Source: Glacieibacterium sp964246975
Lineage (GTDB): Bacteria; Pseudomonadota; Alphaproteobacteria; Sphingomonadales; Sphingomonadaceae
DNA length: 9,228 nucleotides
Direction of reading: 5' to 3'
NCBI GenBank assembly: GCA_964246975.1
Contig: CAXTSL010000102.1
Span: 1 to 9,228, forward strand
The notes under the pieces were generated by a model, which worked only from the letters and a program-made list of their open reading frames with translations, was not told where the DNA came from and did no database searches. Shown piece after piece: positions 1 through 6,585 of this stretch. Positions within the stretch are counted from its first letter, which is position 1. Every line of letters starts with the position of its first letter. The position numbers and the translations under genes are program-made.

Positions 1-55
1 GGCTAGCGGGGGACGCGGCCGGGGTGAAGGGCGGGGCGGCAGGGGCGTGTGGGCG

Positions 56-766
56 TCACTGCATGGGCAGTGGCATCCCGTTCATCGTCACCATGCCGTC
101 GGGCGCGATCTCGACGGTGGTCTCGCGCGTGTCGGGGGCGCCGCCGGGCCGGAAGTAGACGGCGATGCCGAGGCGGGCGTCGCGGGCGTCCTCGGGGCTC
201 ACCGCTCCCAGCGCCACCAGCGCGTCCAGCACCCGGTCGAGCCCCTCGACGCGCGCCGTGCCGCCGCCCGTGGGCCGCGTCTGGGCGTCGAAGGTCACCA
301 CGCCGCTGGCGGTGGCCCGCGCCCCGCCCGCCGCCAGGTCGAGCTCGCGCAGCTCCAGCGACTCGACGCTGGGCGGCGTGGGCTCCCTCCCGCCCTCCAG
401 CGCGCCGAGGCGAAATTCGGCGTCGCCCCGAAATTTGGTCAATGCCTCGTCGAGCAGGCGCAGCCGGTTCGCATTCGCCTCGACCTGGCCCGTCAGCGTG
501 CGAAGCTGCCCCTCCAATTCGCCGACACGCGCCGTCAGGTCGGTCAGCGGCGCGCTGGCGGCGTTGCCGACGGGCTCGGCAGCGGCGGGCGCGGGCGGCG
601 CGACCTCGGGCTCGAAATAGCGCGAGTCGGCGCCAGGAAAGACCTTGCGCTGCACCGCCTTCATCTCGGACTCGAGCTTGCCGACGCGGCGACCGACATC
701 GTCGGCGGATTGCGCCAACGCCGGCGCGGCGATCAGCAGCGCCAGCGCGCCGGGCAAGACTCTCAT
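56..766 (-). CDS. secreted coiled-coil protein with a DUF2125-like C-terminal tail
   Basis: A 236-residue protein of unknown function. Residues 1-18 form a clear signal peptide (hydrophobic core, ALA before QS), so it should be exported to the periplasm. Residues 22-43 and about 73-125 carry heptad-like, charged, Leu-rich stretches typical of coiled coils, separated by a Pro/Ala-rich linker. The first segment, with its MKAVQRKVFPG stretch, resembles the N-terminus of sphingomonad CpoB/YbgF-like proteins, but no TPR repeats follow. Instead residues 134-236 (LELRELDL, then TASG, FDAQTRP and RVEGLDRVLDALV) resemble the C-terminal part of DUF2125 proteins; this match is from memory and tentative. 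The ATG was chosen because it overlaps the upstream RodZ-like stop codon as ATGA, follows a GGAG ten bases upstream, and places the signal peptide at the N-terminus. A longer in-frame opening to 931 would put Arg-rich sequence before the signal peptide and is unlikely. Translation is probably coupled to the upstream gene. Confidence 0.8.
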   Translation of the reverse strand: MRVLPGALALLIAAPALAQSADDVGRRVGKLESEMKAVQRKVFPGADSRYFEPEVAPPAPAAAEPVGNAASAPLTDLTARVGELEGQLRTLTGQVEANANRLRLLDEALTKFRGDAEFRLGALEGGREPTPPSVESLELRELDLAAGGARATASGVVTFDAQTRPTGGGTARVEGLDRVLDALVALGAVSPEDARDARLGIAVYFRPGGAPDTRETTVEIAPDGMVTMNGMPLPMQ

Positions 767-1761
767 CGGGGAGCAACTCCGGGGGTAACGGCTACGGCGG
801 GCGGCGCGGTGCGGGCGAGCAGCGCCGTCGCATCGAGGCTGACGTTCTTGACGGTTTCGACCGGCCCACCGAGCGGCGGCACCGCACGGCCCGCGACGCT
901 GATCCGCAGCGCCCCGGCGCGCCCCGTCCACAGCCGCGCGCCGCTCTCGCCGGGCGGCACGTCATAGCGTTCGCCCTTGGCGAGGACGCCGGTCTTGAGC
1001 GACGCGACGCGTCCCGTCGCCGGGTCGATATGTGTGATGCGGACCCAGGCGTCGTCGTCGGCGACGATGCTGACGCCGCTCCCCGTCGCGGTCGGCGCGG
1101 CGGCAGGAACTGCCGCAGGCTCGGCGGGGACCGCGACAGGCGTGTTGGGAGCGCCCCCGTCGGCGAGCGCGGTCGTCGCGGCGGTGGCGTCGCCAGGCGG
1201 CACCGTCGTCGGGTCGGGCGGCGTGAGGGCAGGGGCCACGACCTGCGGCGCGGGCATCGCAGCGGGCGCAAGCGCGGCTTCGGTTGCGGCGGGCACTGGC
1301 GCATCGAACCACCCGGCACCATAGGCCCCCAGCCCGCCGAGCAGCAGCACCAGCGCCGCGACGCTCAGCGCGACGAGTCCGCGCGGCGGCAGGCGGCGTT
1401 CGTCGAGCGGTTCGAGCGGCGTCGCGGCGGGCACGTGCGGCTGCTTCGAGGTTTCGGCGCGGAACCGTGCCGCCGCCTCGTCGCCGTCCATCCCGACGGC
1501 GCGCGCGAACGACTTCACGAAGCCGGCGGCATAAGGCAGCGCCGGCAGTTCGTCGTGGGTATCGGCCTCGATGGCGCGCAGGTGACGCAGCGGCACCCGG
1601 GTGTCGCGCGCGATGTCGCTTAACTCGATGCCCGCTTCGGCCCGCGCCGCGGCAAGCCGCGCACCGATGCGCTCGCGACCGCGCTCGGCGGTGCGCGACC
1701 CCGGCGTTGCACCTGCCGTTCCGTCATGCGACGCCGAACCGTCCGCTGCCGTTGCTTCCAC
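763..1761 (-). CDS. RodZ-like membrane protein (HTH_25 and DUF4115 domains)
   Basis: A 332-residue single-pass membrane protein of the RodZ-like family. Members of that family link the MreB cytoskeleton to the inner membrane in rod-shaped bacteria; that role is inferred here, and I do not assign the symbol because many alphaproteobacterial homologues are untested. Residues about 31-103 form the cytoplasmic HTH_25 domain (RIGARLAAAR, then DIARDTRVPLRHLRAIE, then YAAGFVKSFARAVG). An Arg/Pro-rich stretch comes next, followed by a transmembrane helix at about 128-150. A long Ala/Pro-rich periplasmic linker spans about 151-228. A DUF4115 domain lies at about 229-313 (DDAWVRI, KGERYDVPP, RAVPPLGGP). 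The GTG start has AGAGGA seven bases upstream. The frame can be opened to a TTG at 1857, but that TTG is the core of a likely -35 box. The gene lies 132 bases after glmU and overlaps the following coiled-coil gene by four bases, suggesting an envelope operon. Confidence 0.85.
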   Translation of the reverse strand: MEATAADGSASHDGTAGATPGSRTAERGRERIGARLAAARAEAGIELSDIARDTRVPLRHLRAIEADTHDELPALPYAAGFVKSFARAVGMDGDEAAARFRAETSKQPHVPAATPLEPLDERRLPPRGLVALSVAALVLLLGGLGAYGAGWFDAPVPAATEAALAPAAMPAPQVVAPALTPPDPTTVPPGDATAATTALADGGAPNTPVAVPAEPAAVPAAAPTATGSGVSIVADDDAWVRITHIDPATGRVASLKTGVLAKGERYDVPPGESGARLWTGRAGALRISVAGRAVPPLGGPVETVKNVSLDATALLARTAPPAVAVTPGVAPR

Positions 1762-1768
1762 GCACCTG

Positions 1769-1774
1769 TCCTCT
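1769..1774 (-). promoter_or_regulatory. ribosome binding site that sets the GTG start of the RodZ-like gene
   Basis: On the minus strand AGAGGA lies seven bases before GTG at 1761. No ATG in this frame precedes the HTH domain, and the other upstream candidates (TTG at 1857 and a GTG near residue 10 of the longer frame) lack a comparable purine-rich site. Confidence 0.55.
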
Positions 1775-1828
1775 GGCCCCCGCCGCGCTGACCCGAGCCG
1801 AAGCTGCCGCTGTAGGGGTTGCCCATGC

Positions 1829-1857
1829 ACCGTCGCTTGGGGGCGCGGGCAAGTCAA
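1829..1857 (-). promoter_or_regulatory. possible promoter for the RodZ-like gene
   Basis: On the minus strand TTGACT (1857-1852) is a near-consensus -35 hexamer. Seventeen bases later comes GACGGT (1834-1829), a weak -10 that keeps only the second A and the final T of the consensus. Transcription would begin near 1822, leaving a leader of about 60 bases before the GTG start. The element lies in the gap after glmU, where an independent promoter for the downstream pair would make sense. The -35 is good and the -10 poor, so this is a candidate only. Confidence 0.35.
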
Positions 1858-1893
1858 CCGCGCCTGCCGCCGCGACGAACCGCTTCGGCGCGT

Positions 1894-3240
1894 TCACCCC
1901 CGCTTGCGCGCCGCCATGACGGTCCGGAAGCGCGCCGCCCAGCCGGGCTTGGCGGTCTGCGCGGGGCGCACCAGCGCCAGCGCGTCGGCGGGCACGTCGG
2001 CGGTGATCGTGCTCCCCGCGCCGACGATCGCGCCCGCGCCGATGGTCACCGGCGCGACCAGCGCGCTGTTCGAACCGATGAACGCGCCGTCGCCGATGGT
2101 CGTGCGATATTTGAAGAACCCATCATAGTTGCAGGTGATCGTCCCCGCGCCGATGTTGGCGCGCGCGCCGATGTCGGCGTCGCCGACGTAGCTGAGATGG
2201 CTGACCTTCGCGCCGTCGCCGAGGCGGGCTTGCTTGACCTCGACGAAATTGCCGACCTTCGACCGCGCGCCCAGGTCCGCGCCGGGACGCAGCCGCGCGA
2301 ACGGACCCACCTCCGCGCCCGCACCGACGCTCGCGCCCTCGATATAGCTGAAGGCGCGGATGGTCGCGCCGCTGGCAACGCTGACACCGGGGCCGAACCA
2401 GACGTGGGGCTCGATCGTCACGTCGGCGGCGACGACGGTATCGTGCGCGAACCAAATTGTTTCGGGCGCGATCAGCGTCACGCCCGCGTCCATCATCGTG
2501 CGCCGCCGCGCCGCCTGCCACGCCGCCTCGACGCCGGCCAACTCGGCGCGCGAATTGATTCCGGCGACCTCGGCCGCGCCGGTTTCGATGACGCGCGACG
2601 GGAGGTCGGCCAGCTCGACGATGTCGGGCAGATAATATTCGCCTGCCGCGTTGGCGTTGCCGACGCGCGCGAGCAGCGGCCACAGGTCGCGCGCACGCAC
2701 CGCCATCAGGCCGGAATTACACAGCGTCACGGCGCGCTCGGCAGCGCTCGCATCCCTGTATTCGACCATCCGTTCGATCAGCCCGTCGCGATCGACGACG
2801 CGCCCATAGGCCCCGGGGTCGGAAGGACGGAACGCCAGGACCACCGCCGCGACCTCCGGCGTCAGCGCATCGAGCATCCGCCGCAGCGTCGCGGTCTCGA
2901 CCAGCGGTACGTCGCCGTAGAGGATCAGAACGTCGCCGTCAAAGCCGGTCAGCGCAGCCTCGGCCCGCTGCACGGCATGGGCAGTGCCGAGCTGGGGGTC
3001 TTGCACGACGACCGCCGCGCCGGTGCCCGCCACCGCCGCCTCGACTTGCTCGCGCCCCGCGCCGACGACGATCACGGTGTGCGCCGGGACCAGCTCTGCG
3101 ACGCTGGCGAGGAGATGCCGCAGCATCGGGCGGCCCGCCAGCGGGTGCAGGACCTTGTGCAGCGCCGATTTCATGCGCGTGCCCTTGCCCGCCGCAAGGA
3201 CGATCGCGGCGACGGGGCGGGCGAAGGCATTGTCTGACAT
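1894..3240 (-). CDS. glmU: bifunctional GlmU: N-acetylglucosamine-1-phosphate uridyltransferase / glucosamine-1-phosphate acetyltransferase
   Basis: A 448-residue cytoplasmic enzyme making UDP-N-acetylglucosamine, the precursor of peptidoglycan and lipid A. It acetylates glucosamine-1-phosphate with acetyl-CoA, then transfers UMP from UTP. The N-terminal pyrophosphorylase domain (about 8-230) shows the nucleotide-binding LAAGKGTRMKS at 15-25, GTAHA at 85-89, YGDVP at 108-112 and the NSG motif near 175-177. The C-terminal left-handed beta-helix (about 255-420) has repeated hexapeptides. It includes RLRPG (316-320), GNFVEVK (330-336), KVSHLSYVGDADIG (345-358), whose His348 corresponds to the catalytic His of the E. 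coli enzyme, and NYDG (371-374). Length is close to the family norm of about 450-460. The ATG start gives the expected N-terminus just before the LAAG motif, with AGG about nine bases upstream. The gene is divergent from gph across a 60-base spacer. No rho-independent terminator with a U-run is visible after the stop. Confidence 0.97.
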   Translation of the reverse strand: MSDNAFARPVAAIVLAAGKGTRMKSALHKVLHPLAGRPMLRHLLASVAELVPAHTVIVVGAGREQVEAAVAGTGAAVVVQDPQLGTAHAVQRAEAALTGFDGDVLILYGDVPLVETATLRRMLDALTPEVAAVVLAFRPSDPGAYGRVVDRDGLIERMVEYRDASAAERAVTLCNSGLMAVRARDLWPLLARVGNANAAGEYYLPDIVELADLPSRVIETGAAEVAGINSRAELAGVEAAWQAARRRTMMDAGVTLIAPETIWFAHDTVVAADVTIEPHVWFGPGVSVASGATIRAFSYIEGASVGAGAEVGPFARLRPGADLGARSKVGNFVEVKQARLGDGAKVSHLSYVGDADIGARANIGAGTITCNYDGFFKYRTTIGDGAFIGSNSALVAPVTIGAGAIVGAGSTITADVPADALALVRPAQTAKPGWAARFRTVMAARKRG

Positions 3241-3300
3241 GGCGGCGCACCTGCCATATCAGCCTTGCCTTTTCCAGCGCCGCCCGTGACGGTCGCCGCT

Positions 3301-3987
3301 ATGACTTTCGCACCCGTGGGCCTGCCGCACCTCGTCATCTTCGACCTCGACGGGACGCTCGTCGACACCGCACCCGACCTGTGCGCCGCGCTCAATCATG
3401 CGCTCGTCGCGCTGGGGCGAGCGGCGGTCGATGCCGCCACGGTTCGCCATCTCGTCGGCCATGGCGCGCGTGCGTTGATCGAGCGCGGGCTGGCGCTGTC
3501 GGGTGGTGGCGGCGAGGTCGATATCGCGCGCGCGCTGCCGTTGTTCCTCGCCGATTATGCCGCGCACATCGCCGACGGATCGCGCCCCTTCGACGGTGCC
3601 GAAGCCGCGCTCGACGCCCTCTCGGCGGCGGGCGTGGCGTGCGCGATCTGCACCAACAAGCCCGTCGCGCTCGCCGAGGCGCTGCTCGCCGCGCTCGGCT
3701 GGGGCGGGCGCTTCGCGAGCGTGCTCGGCGGCGACAGTCTCGCGGCCAGGAAGCCCGATCCGATGCACGTCGTCGCGACGGCGGCGGCAGCGGGCCTGCC
3801 GCTGGCGGACGCGGTGTTTGTCGGCGACACGTCGGTCGATGTCGCGGCGGCGCGCGCGGCGGGGGTGCCGGTGATCGTCGTCGGTTTCGGTTTCGCCGAC
3901 GGTCCCGTCGCGGCGCTCCGAGCCGACGCAGTGATCGAGCATTTCGACGCTTTGATCCCCGCGCTGCAGCGGCTTGCCCGCCAATGA
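3301..3987 (+). CDS. gph: phosphoglycolate phosphatase (HAD superfamily)
   Basis: A 228-residue cytoplasmic HAD-family phosphatase that most likely hydrolyses 2-phosphoglycolate, a by-product of oxidative DNA repair and oxygenation reactions, to glycolate and phosphate. All four HAD motifs are present: motif I FDLDGTLVD (nucleophile Asp15, Asp17), motif II ICTNK (Thr118), motif III Lys151 in ARKPDP, and motif IV VGDTSVD (Asp176, Asp180). The segment between motifs I and II is a helical cap of the Gph/PGP type (TAPDL, then VGHGARALIERGL). The ATG at 3301 puts motif I close to the N-terminus, as usual. GTG at 3286 and TTG at 3265 are in-frame alternatives adding 5 and 12 residues; none has a strong ribosome binding site. 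The stop overlaps the phoR start as ATGA, so the two are probably co-transcribed. Substrate is assigned by family resemblance; related HAD enzymes act on other sugar phosphates. Confidence 0.88.
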   Translation: MTFAPVGLPHLVIFDLDGTLVDTAPDLCAALNHALVALGRAAVDAATVRHLVGHGARALIERGLALSGGGGEVDIARALPLFLADYAAHIADGSRPFDGAEAALDALSAAGVACAICTNKPVALAEALLAALGWGGRFASVLGGDSLAARKPDPMHVVATAAAAGLPLADAVFVGDTSVDVAAARAAGVPVIVVGFGFADGPVAALRADAVIEHFDALIPALQRLARQ

Positions 3988-5207
3988 CCGTGCCGCCGCC
4001 GCTGTGGGCGCTCGGCCTCCTCGCGCTGGTCTTCGGACTTGTCACAATGACGCTCTATCTCGGGCGGATGCGGATTCAGTTGCGGAGCGCGGCGGCGGCG
4101 GTGCGGATTGACGGGCGGGGCGAGCGGCCCCCGTTGGCGGGGGCGTCGACCGAGGTCATCGGCATCGAGGCGCTCGCCGATCCCGCCCTGCTCATCGGGC
4201 CGCAGTTGCGCGTCATCGCGGACAATGCCCCCGCGCGTCTGTTGTTCGGCGACCGGCTGCGCGGCGAGGACCTGCGCCTCGTGCTGCGCCACCCGGCGGT
4301 GCTCGACGCGGCGCGCGAAGCGCTGACCGGCGACCGCCCCGTCGAGCGCGAAGTCAGCGGGCTGGGCAACGGCAACGGCGTGTTCCGCGTGCGCGCCGTC
4401 ACCGCCGGGCCCGACGCGCAGGGCCGCGCGCGCCTGTTGCTGACCTTCGCCGACATCACCCAGGCGCGGCTGACCGAGCGCATGCGCGTCGACTTCGTCG
4501 CCAACGCCAGCCACGAACTCCGCACCCCGCTCGCGACCCTCCTCGGTTTCATCGAGACGCTGCAGGGTCCCGCCGCCGAGGACGAACCCGCGCGCCAGCG
4601 CTTTCTCGACATCATGGGGCGCGAGGCGGCGCGCATGTCGCGGCTGATCGACGACCTGCTGTCGCTGAGCCGCATCGAGCTGGATAAATATGTCCGTCCG
4701 CAGACTGCGCTCGAGCTGCCGCCGCTATTTGCCGATGTCGCCAAGACGCTGGCGATGCGGCTCGAGAACGACGAGCGCCAGCTCGTCGTCGCGCCGCACG
4801 GCGAGCTTCCCGAAGTCATCGCCGACCGTGACCAGATCCTGCAGGTGCTCCACAATCTCGTCTCGAACGCGCTCAAGTACGGCCATTCGGGGTCCGAGAT
4901 TGTCATTCGTGCCGAACGCCTGCCTGCGGTCGGTACGCGCGAGGCGGCGGTTCGCGTCACCGTCGCGGACCGCGGCGAGGGCATCGCGCCCGAGCATCTG
5001 CCGCGCCTGACCGAGCGCTTCTACCGCGTCGACACCAGCCGCAGCCGCAAGATGGGCGGCACCGGGCTGGGTCTAGCCATTGTCAAGCACATCGTCGAAC
5101 GCCACCGCGGACAGTTCGAAATCGTCAGCCGCCAGGGCGAGGGCACGCGCGTGTCGTTCACCTTGCCCGAAGCCGCGCCACGAGCCGAAATCCGGGCCGT
5201 CGGCTGA
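3984..5207 (+). CDS. phoR: PhoR-type phosphate regulon sensor histidine kinase
   Basis: A 407-residue membrane-anchored histidine kinase. PhoR proteins autophosphorylate and pass the phosphate to PhoB when phosphate is scarce, and report on Pst transporter state. One hydrophobic segment is visible (about 7-27), followed by Arg-rich RMRIQLR. A PAS-like domain covers about 66-160 (VIADNAPARLLFG at 78-89). HisKA follows with the H-box ANASHELRTPL, phospho-acceptor His177. HATPase_c carries the N-box HNLVSNALKYG (Asn291, Asn295), G1 DRGEGI (329-334), F-box RFYRVD (345-350) and G2 GGTGLGL (358-364). RFYRVDTSRSR is characteristic of PhoR/PhoQ-like kinases. The start is the ATG overlapping the gph stop; the frame stays open upstream but only as out-of-frame sequence inside gph. 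Position directly before pstSCA supports PhoR over other kinases. No phoB is seen in the window; it may follow the pst genes. Confidence 0.92.
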   Translation: MTVPPPLWALGLLALVFGLVTMTLYLGRMRIQLRSAAAAVRIDGRGERPPLAGASTEVIGIEALADPALLIGPQLRVIADNAPARLLFGDRLRGEDLRLVLRHPAVLDAAREALTGDRPVEREVSGLGNGNGVFRVRAVTAGPDAQGRARLLLTFADITQARLTERMRVDFVANASHELRTPLATLLGFIETLQGPAAEDEPARQRFLDIMGREAARMSRLIDDLLSLSRIELDKYVRPQTALELPPLFADVAKTLAMRLENDERQLVVAPHGELPEVIADRDQILQVLHNLVSNALKYGHSGSEIVIRAERLPAVGTREAAVRVTVADRGEGIAPEHLPRLTERFYRVDTSRSRKMGGTGLGLAIVKHIVERHRGQFEIVSRQGEGTRVSFTLPEAAPRAEIRAVG

Positions 5208-5265
5208 ACTTCTTTTCCCGACTATTTCTCTGCATGCGGCGAGAAGGGGAGGGGGCGGAAAGCCG

Positions 5266-5298
5266 CTGTCACAAAAATGCAGCTTCACCGTCATACAA
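5266..5298 (+). promoter_or_regulatory. candidate Pho box (PhoB binding site) upstream of pstS
   Basis: PhoB binds 11-base units beginning CTGTCAT. Here CTGTCACAAAA at 5266-5276 matches six of the seven core bases, and CCGTCATACAA at 5288-5298 also matches six of seven. The two starts are exactly 22 bases apart, two PhoB units or about two helical turns, so they lie on the same face of the DNA. The unit between them (5277-5287) matches poorly. The site lies 146 bases upstream of the pstS start in the only sizeable intergenic region of the plus-strand block. A/T-richer CATTAACT at 5313-5320 could hold the -10, but it is not a clear match. Confidence 0.6.
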
Positions 5299-5430
5299 GC
5301 CACATGAAGGCCCATTAACTCGACTGACGAGGGTACGGGGCAAGCGCGATGGCGGTGACGGTCATGGACTCCGGTCCGCGCCGGGGCCGGTCACGGCTGC
5401 CGCGCGCCGGAGTTCGTGAGCACCCACGCC

Positions 5431-5437
5431 AAAGGAG
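5431..5437 (+). promoter_or_regulatory. pstS: strong ribosome binding site of pstS
   Basis: AAAGGAG ends seven bases before TTG at 5445. It is the best Shine-Dalgarno sequence in the window and fixes the start at TTG. The frame is also open upstream to an ATG at 5349, but those 32 extra residues are Arg/Pro-rich and would bury the signal peptide. Confidence 0.8.
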
Positions 5438-5444
5438 ATTTCCC

Positions 5445-6482
5445 TTGCTGAACAAAGCCATCCTGTCGACCTGCGCGACCGTCGCGCTGCTCGCCGCCGC
5501 CGGGGCTGCCGAGGCGCGCACCCAGATCCGCATCGTCGGTTCGTCGACGGTCTATCCCTTTACCACCGCCGTCGCCGAGTCGTTCAAGCGCAGCTATCCG
5601 CAGTTCGCCGCGCCGATCGTCGAGTCGACGGGCACCGGCGGCGGCATCAAGCTGTTCTGCTCGGGCGTCGGCGAGCAATTCCCCGATTTCGCCAACGCGT
5701 CGCGCCGGATCAAGGCGAGCGAAGTCAAGACCTGCCAGGCCAATGGCGTCACCGGCATCGTCGAAATCCAGGTCGGCATTGACGGCCTGACGATCGCGCA
5801 GAGCCGCAACGGCCAGTTCAAGAACCTGACCGAACTCGACGTCTACAAGGCGCTCGCCGCGACGCCGTTCGGCAAGCCCAACAAGTACAAGACGTGGAAG
5901 GAAGTCAACGCCAGCCTTCCCGCGACCAAGATCGAGGTGCTCGGCCCGCCGCCGACGTCGGGTACGCGCGATGCCTTCAACGACCTTTACATGACCAAGG
6001 GCTGCGAGACCAATCCCGGCATGGTGGCGATGAAGAAGACCGACGAGCCGAAGTACAAGCTGATCTGCACCAAGCTGCGCGAGGACGGCGGCTACGTCGA
6101 AGCGGGGGAGAACGACAACCTCATCGTTCAGAAGCTGGCGGCCAGCCCGAACACGCTCGGCGTCTTCGGTTACAGCTACCTCGAAGAGAACCAGGACAAG
6201 ATCAAGGACGTGCCAATCAACGGCATTACCGCGACCTACGACACGATCGCCAGCTACAAGTACCCGGCGTCGCGGCCCCTCTACATCTACGCCAAAGCGC
6301 AGCACATGCGCGCGGTGCGTGGCATGAAGGAGTTCCTCGCCGAGTACACCAAGGAAACCACCTGGGGCAAGGGCGGCTACCTCGCCCGCCGCGGTCTCGT
6401 CGCGTCGCCCGACGCGGTGCGTGCCAAGAACGCCCAAGTCGCCAGCGCCGCGACGCTGCTCGACGCGTCAACCGTCAAGTAG
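5445..6482 (+). CDS. pstS: PstS, periplasmic phosphate-binding protein of the Pst ABC transporter
   Basis: A 345-residue periplasmic binding protein that captures inorganic phosphate and delivers it to PstCA. It opens with a signal peptide (about 1-24, ending AAEA before RTQIRIVGSS) with no lipobox Cys, so it should be soluble. Phosphate-binding segments are visible: GSSTVYPF at 32-39, ESTGTGGG at 60-67 and PTSGTRDAF at 170-178. ASRRIK at 85-90, ENDNLIVQKL at 222-231 and GVFGYSYLEEN at 239-249 are typical of the alphaproteobacterial PstS subfamily. Four cysteines (72, 97, 187, 208) could form two disulphides; I recall similar cysteines in this subfamily. The start is TTG, chosen for the AAAGGAG seven bases upstream and the correctly placed signal peptide. 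It is preceded by a likely Pho box and followed by a strong hairpin before pstC, which fits a binding protein made in excess over its membrane partners. Confidence 0.96.
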   Translation: MLNKAILSTCATVALLAAAGAAEARTQIRIVGSSTVYPFTTAVAESFKRSYPQFAAPIVESTGTGGGIKLFCSGVGEQFPDFANASRRIKASEVKTCQANGVTGIVEIQVGIDGLTIAQSRNGQFKNLTELDVYKALAATPFGKPNKYKTWKEVNASLPATKIEVLGPPPTSGTRDAFNDLYMTKGCETNPGMVAMKKTDEPKYKLICTKLREDGGYVEAGENDNLIVQKLAASPNTLGVFGYSYLEENQDKIKDVPINGITATYDTIASYKYPASRPLYIYAKAQHMRAVRGMKEFLAEYTKETTWGKGGYLARRGLVASPDAVRAKNAQVASAATLLDASTVK

Positions 6483-6490
6483 GACCTGAA

Positions 6491-6518
6491 CGGCGGCGGG
6501 TGTTCGCATCCGCCGCCG
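6491..6518 (+). other. GC-rich hairpin between pstS and pstC
   Basis: CGGCGGCGGGTG (6491-6502) pairs with CATCCGCCGCCG (6507-6518) over twelve base pairs, including one G-U pair, around a TTCG tetraloop. It begins eight bases after the pstS stop. No T-run follows, so it is not a standard rho-independent terminator. Such intercistronic hairpins commonly protect upstream mRNA from 3' decay or cause partial termination, either of which would raise PstS relative to PstC and PstA. The structure is read directly from sequence; the role is inferred. Confidence 0.7.
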
Positions 6519-6585
6519 CCAGACGGCCTGTCGCGTGCGTTCGGCCGCGTAAATCTTCGCACGACCCGAGGGGGGTGACGGCGCG

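Noticed and set aside
1..55. Purine-rich flank beyond the coiled-coil gene stop
   Set aside because: No start codon with ribosome binding site, hairpin or repeat that I can support; the next gene lies outside the window.
49..1623. Long plus-strand open frame (524 codons) opposite the RodZ-like and coiled-coil genes
   Set aside because: The translation is Arg/Ala-rich low complexity with no domain, a typical high-GC shadow. The minus-strand genes show signal peptide, HTH, membrane helix and DUF4115 features.
4038..4048. PhoB-like half-site CTTGTCACAAT inside phoR
   Set aside because: Single half-site within coding sequence with no second unit at 11 or 22 bases; likely chance. The same applies to CTGTCAC at 7829-7835 in pstC.
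3555..4514. Minus-strand open frame across the gph-phoR junction, and a similar one at 6475-7383
   Set aside because: Both lie opposite well-supported genes, lack any family signature and have repetitive charged composition.
5211..5250. Possible terminator after phoR (CTTCT or TTCTC pairing with AGAAG or GAGAA)
   Set aside because: Only five-base stems with competing pairings and no T-run, too weak to call a terminator.
5349..5444. In-frame upstream extension of pstS starting at ATG 5349
   Set aside because: No ribosome binding site, Arg/Pro-rich residues, and it would place the signal peptide internally. The TTG at 5445 has an ideal site.
5391..6437. Long open frame on the minus strand opposite pstS (348 codons)
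   Set aside because: It is a mirror of GC-biased codons in pstS, has low-complexity Arg/Gly/Ala-rich content, and lacks recognisable domains. pstS on the plus strand is unambiguous.
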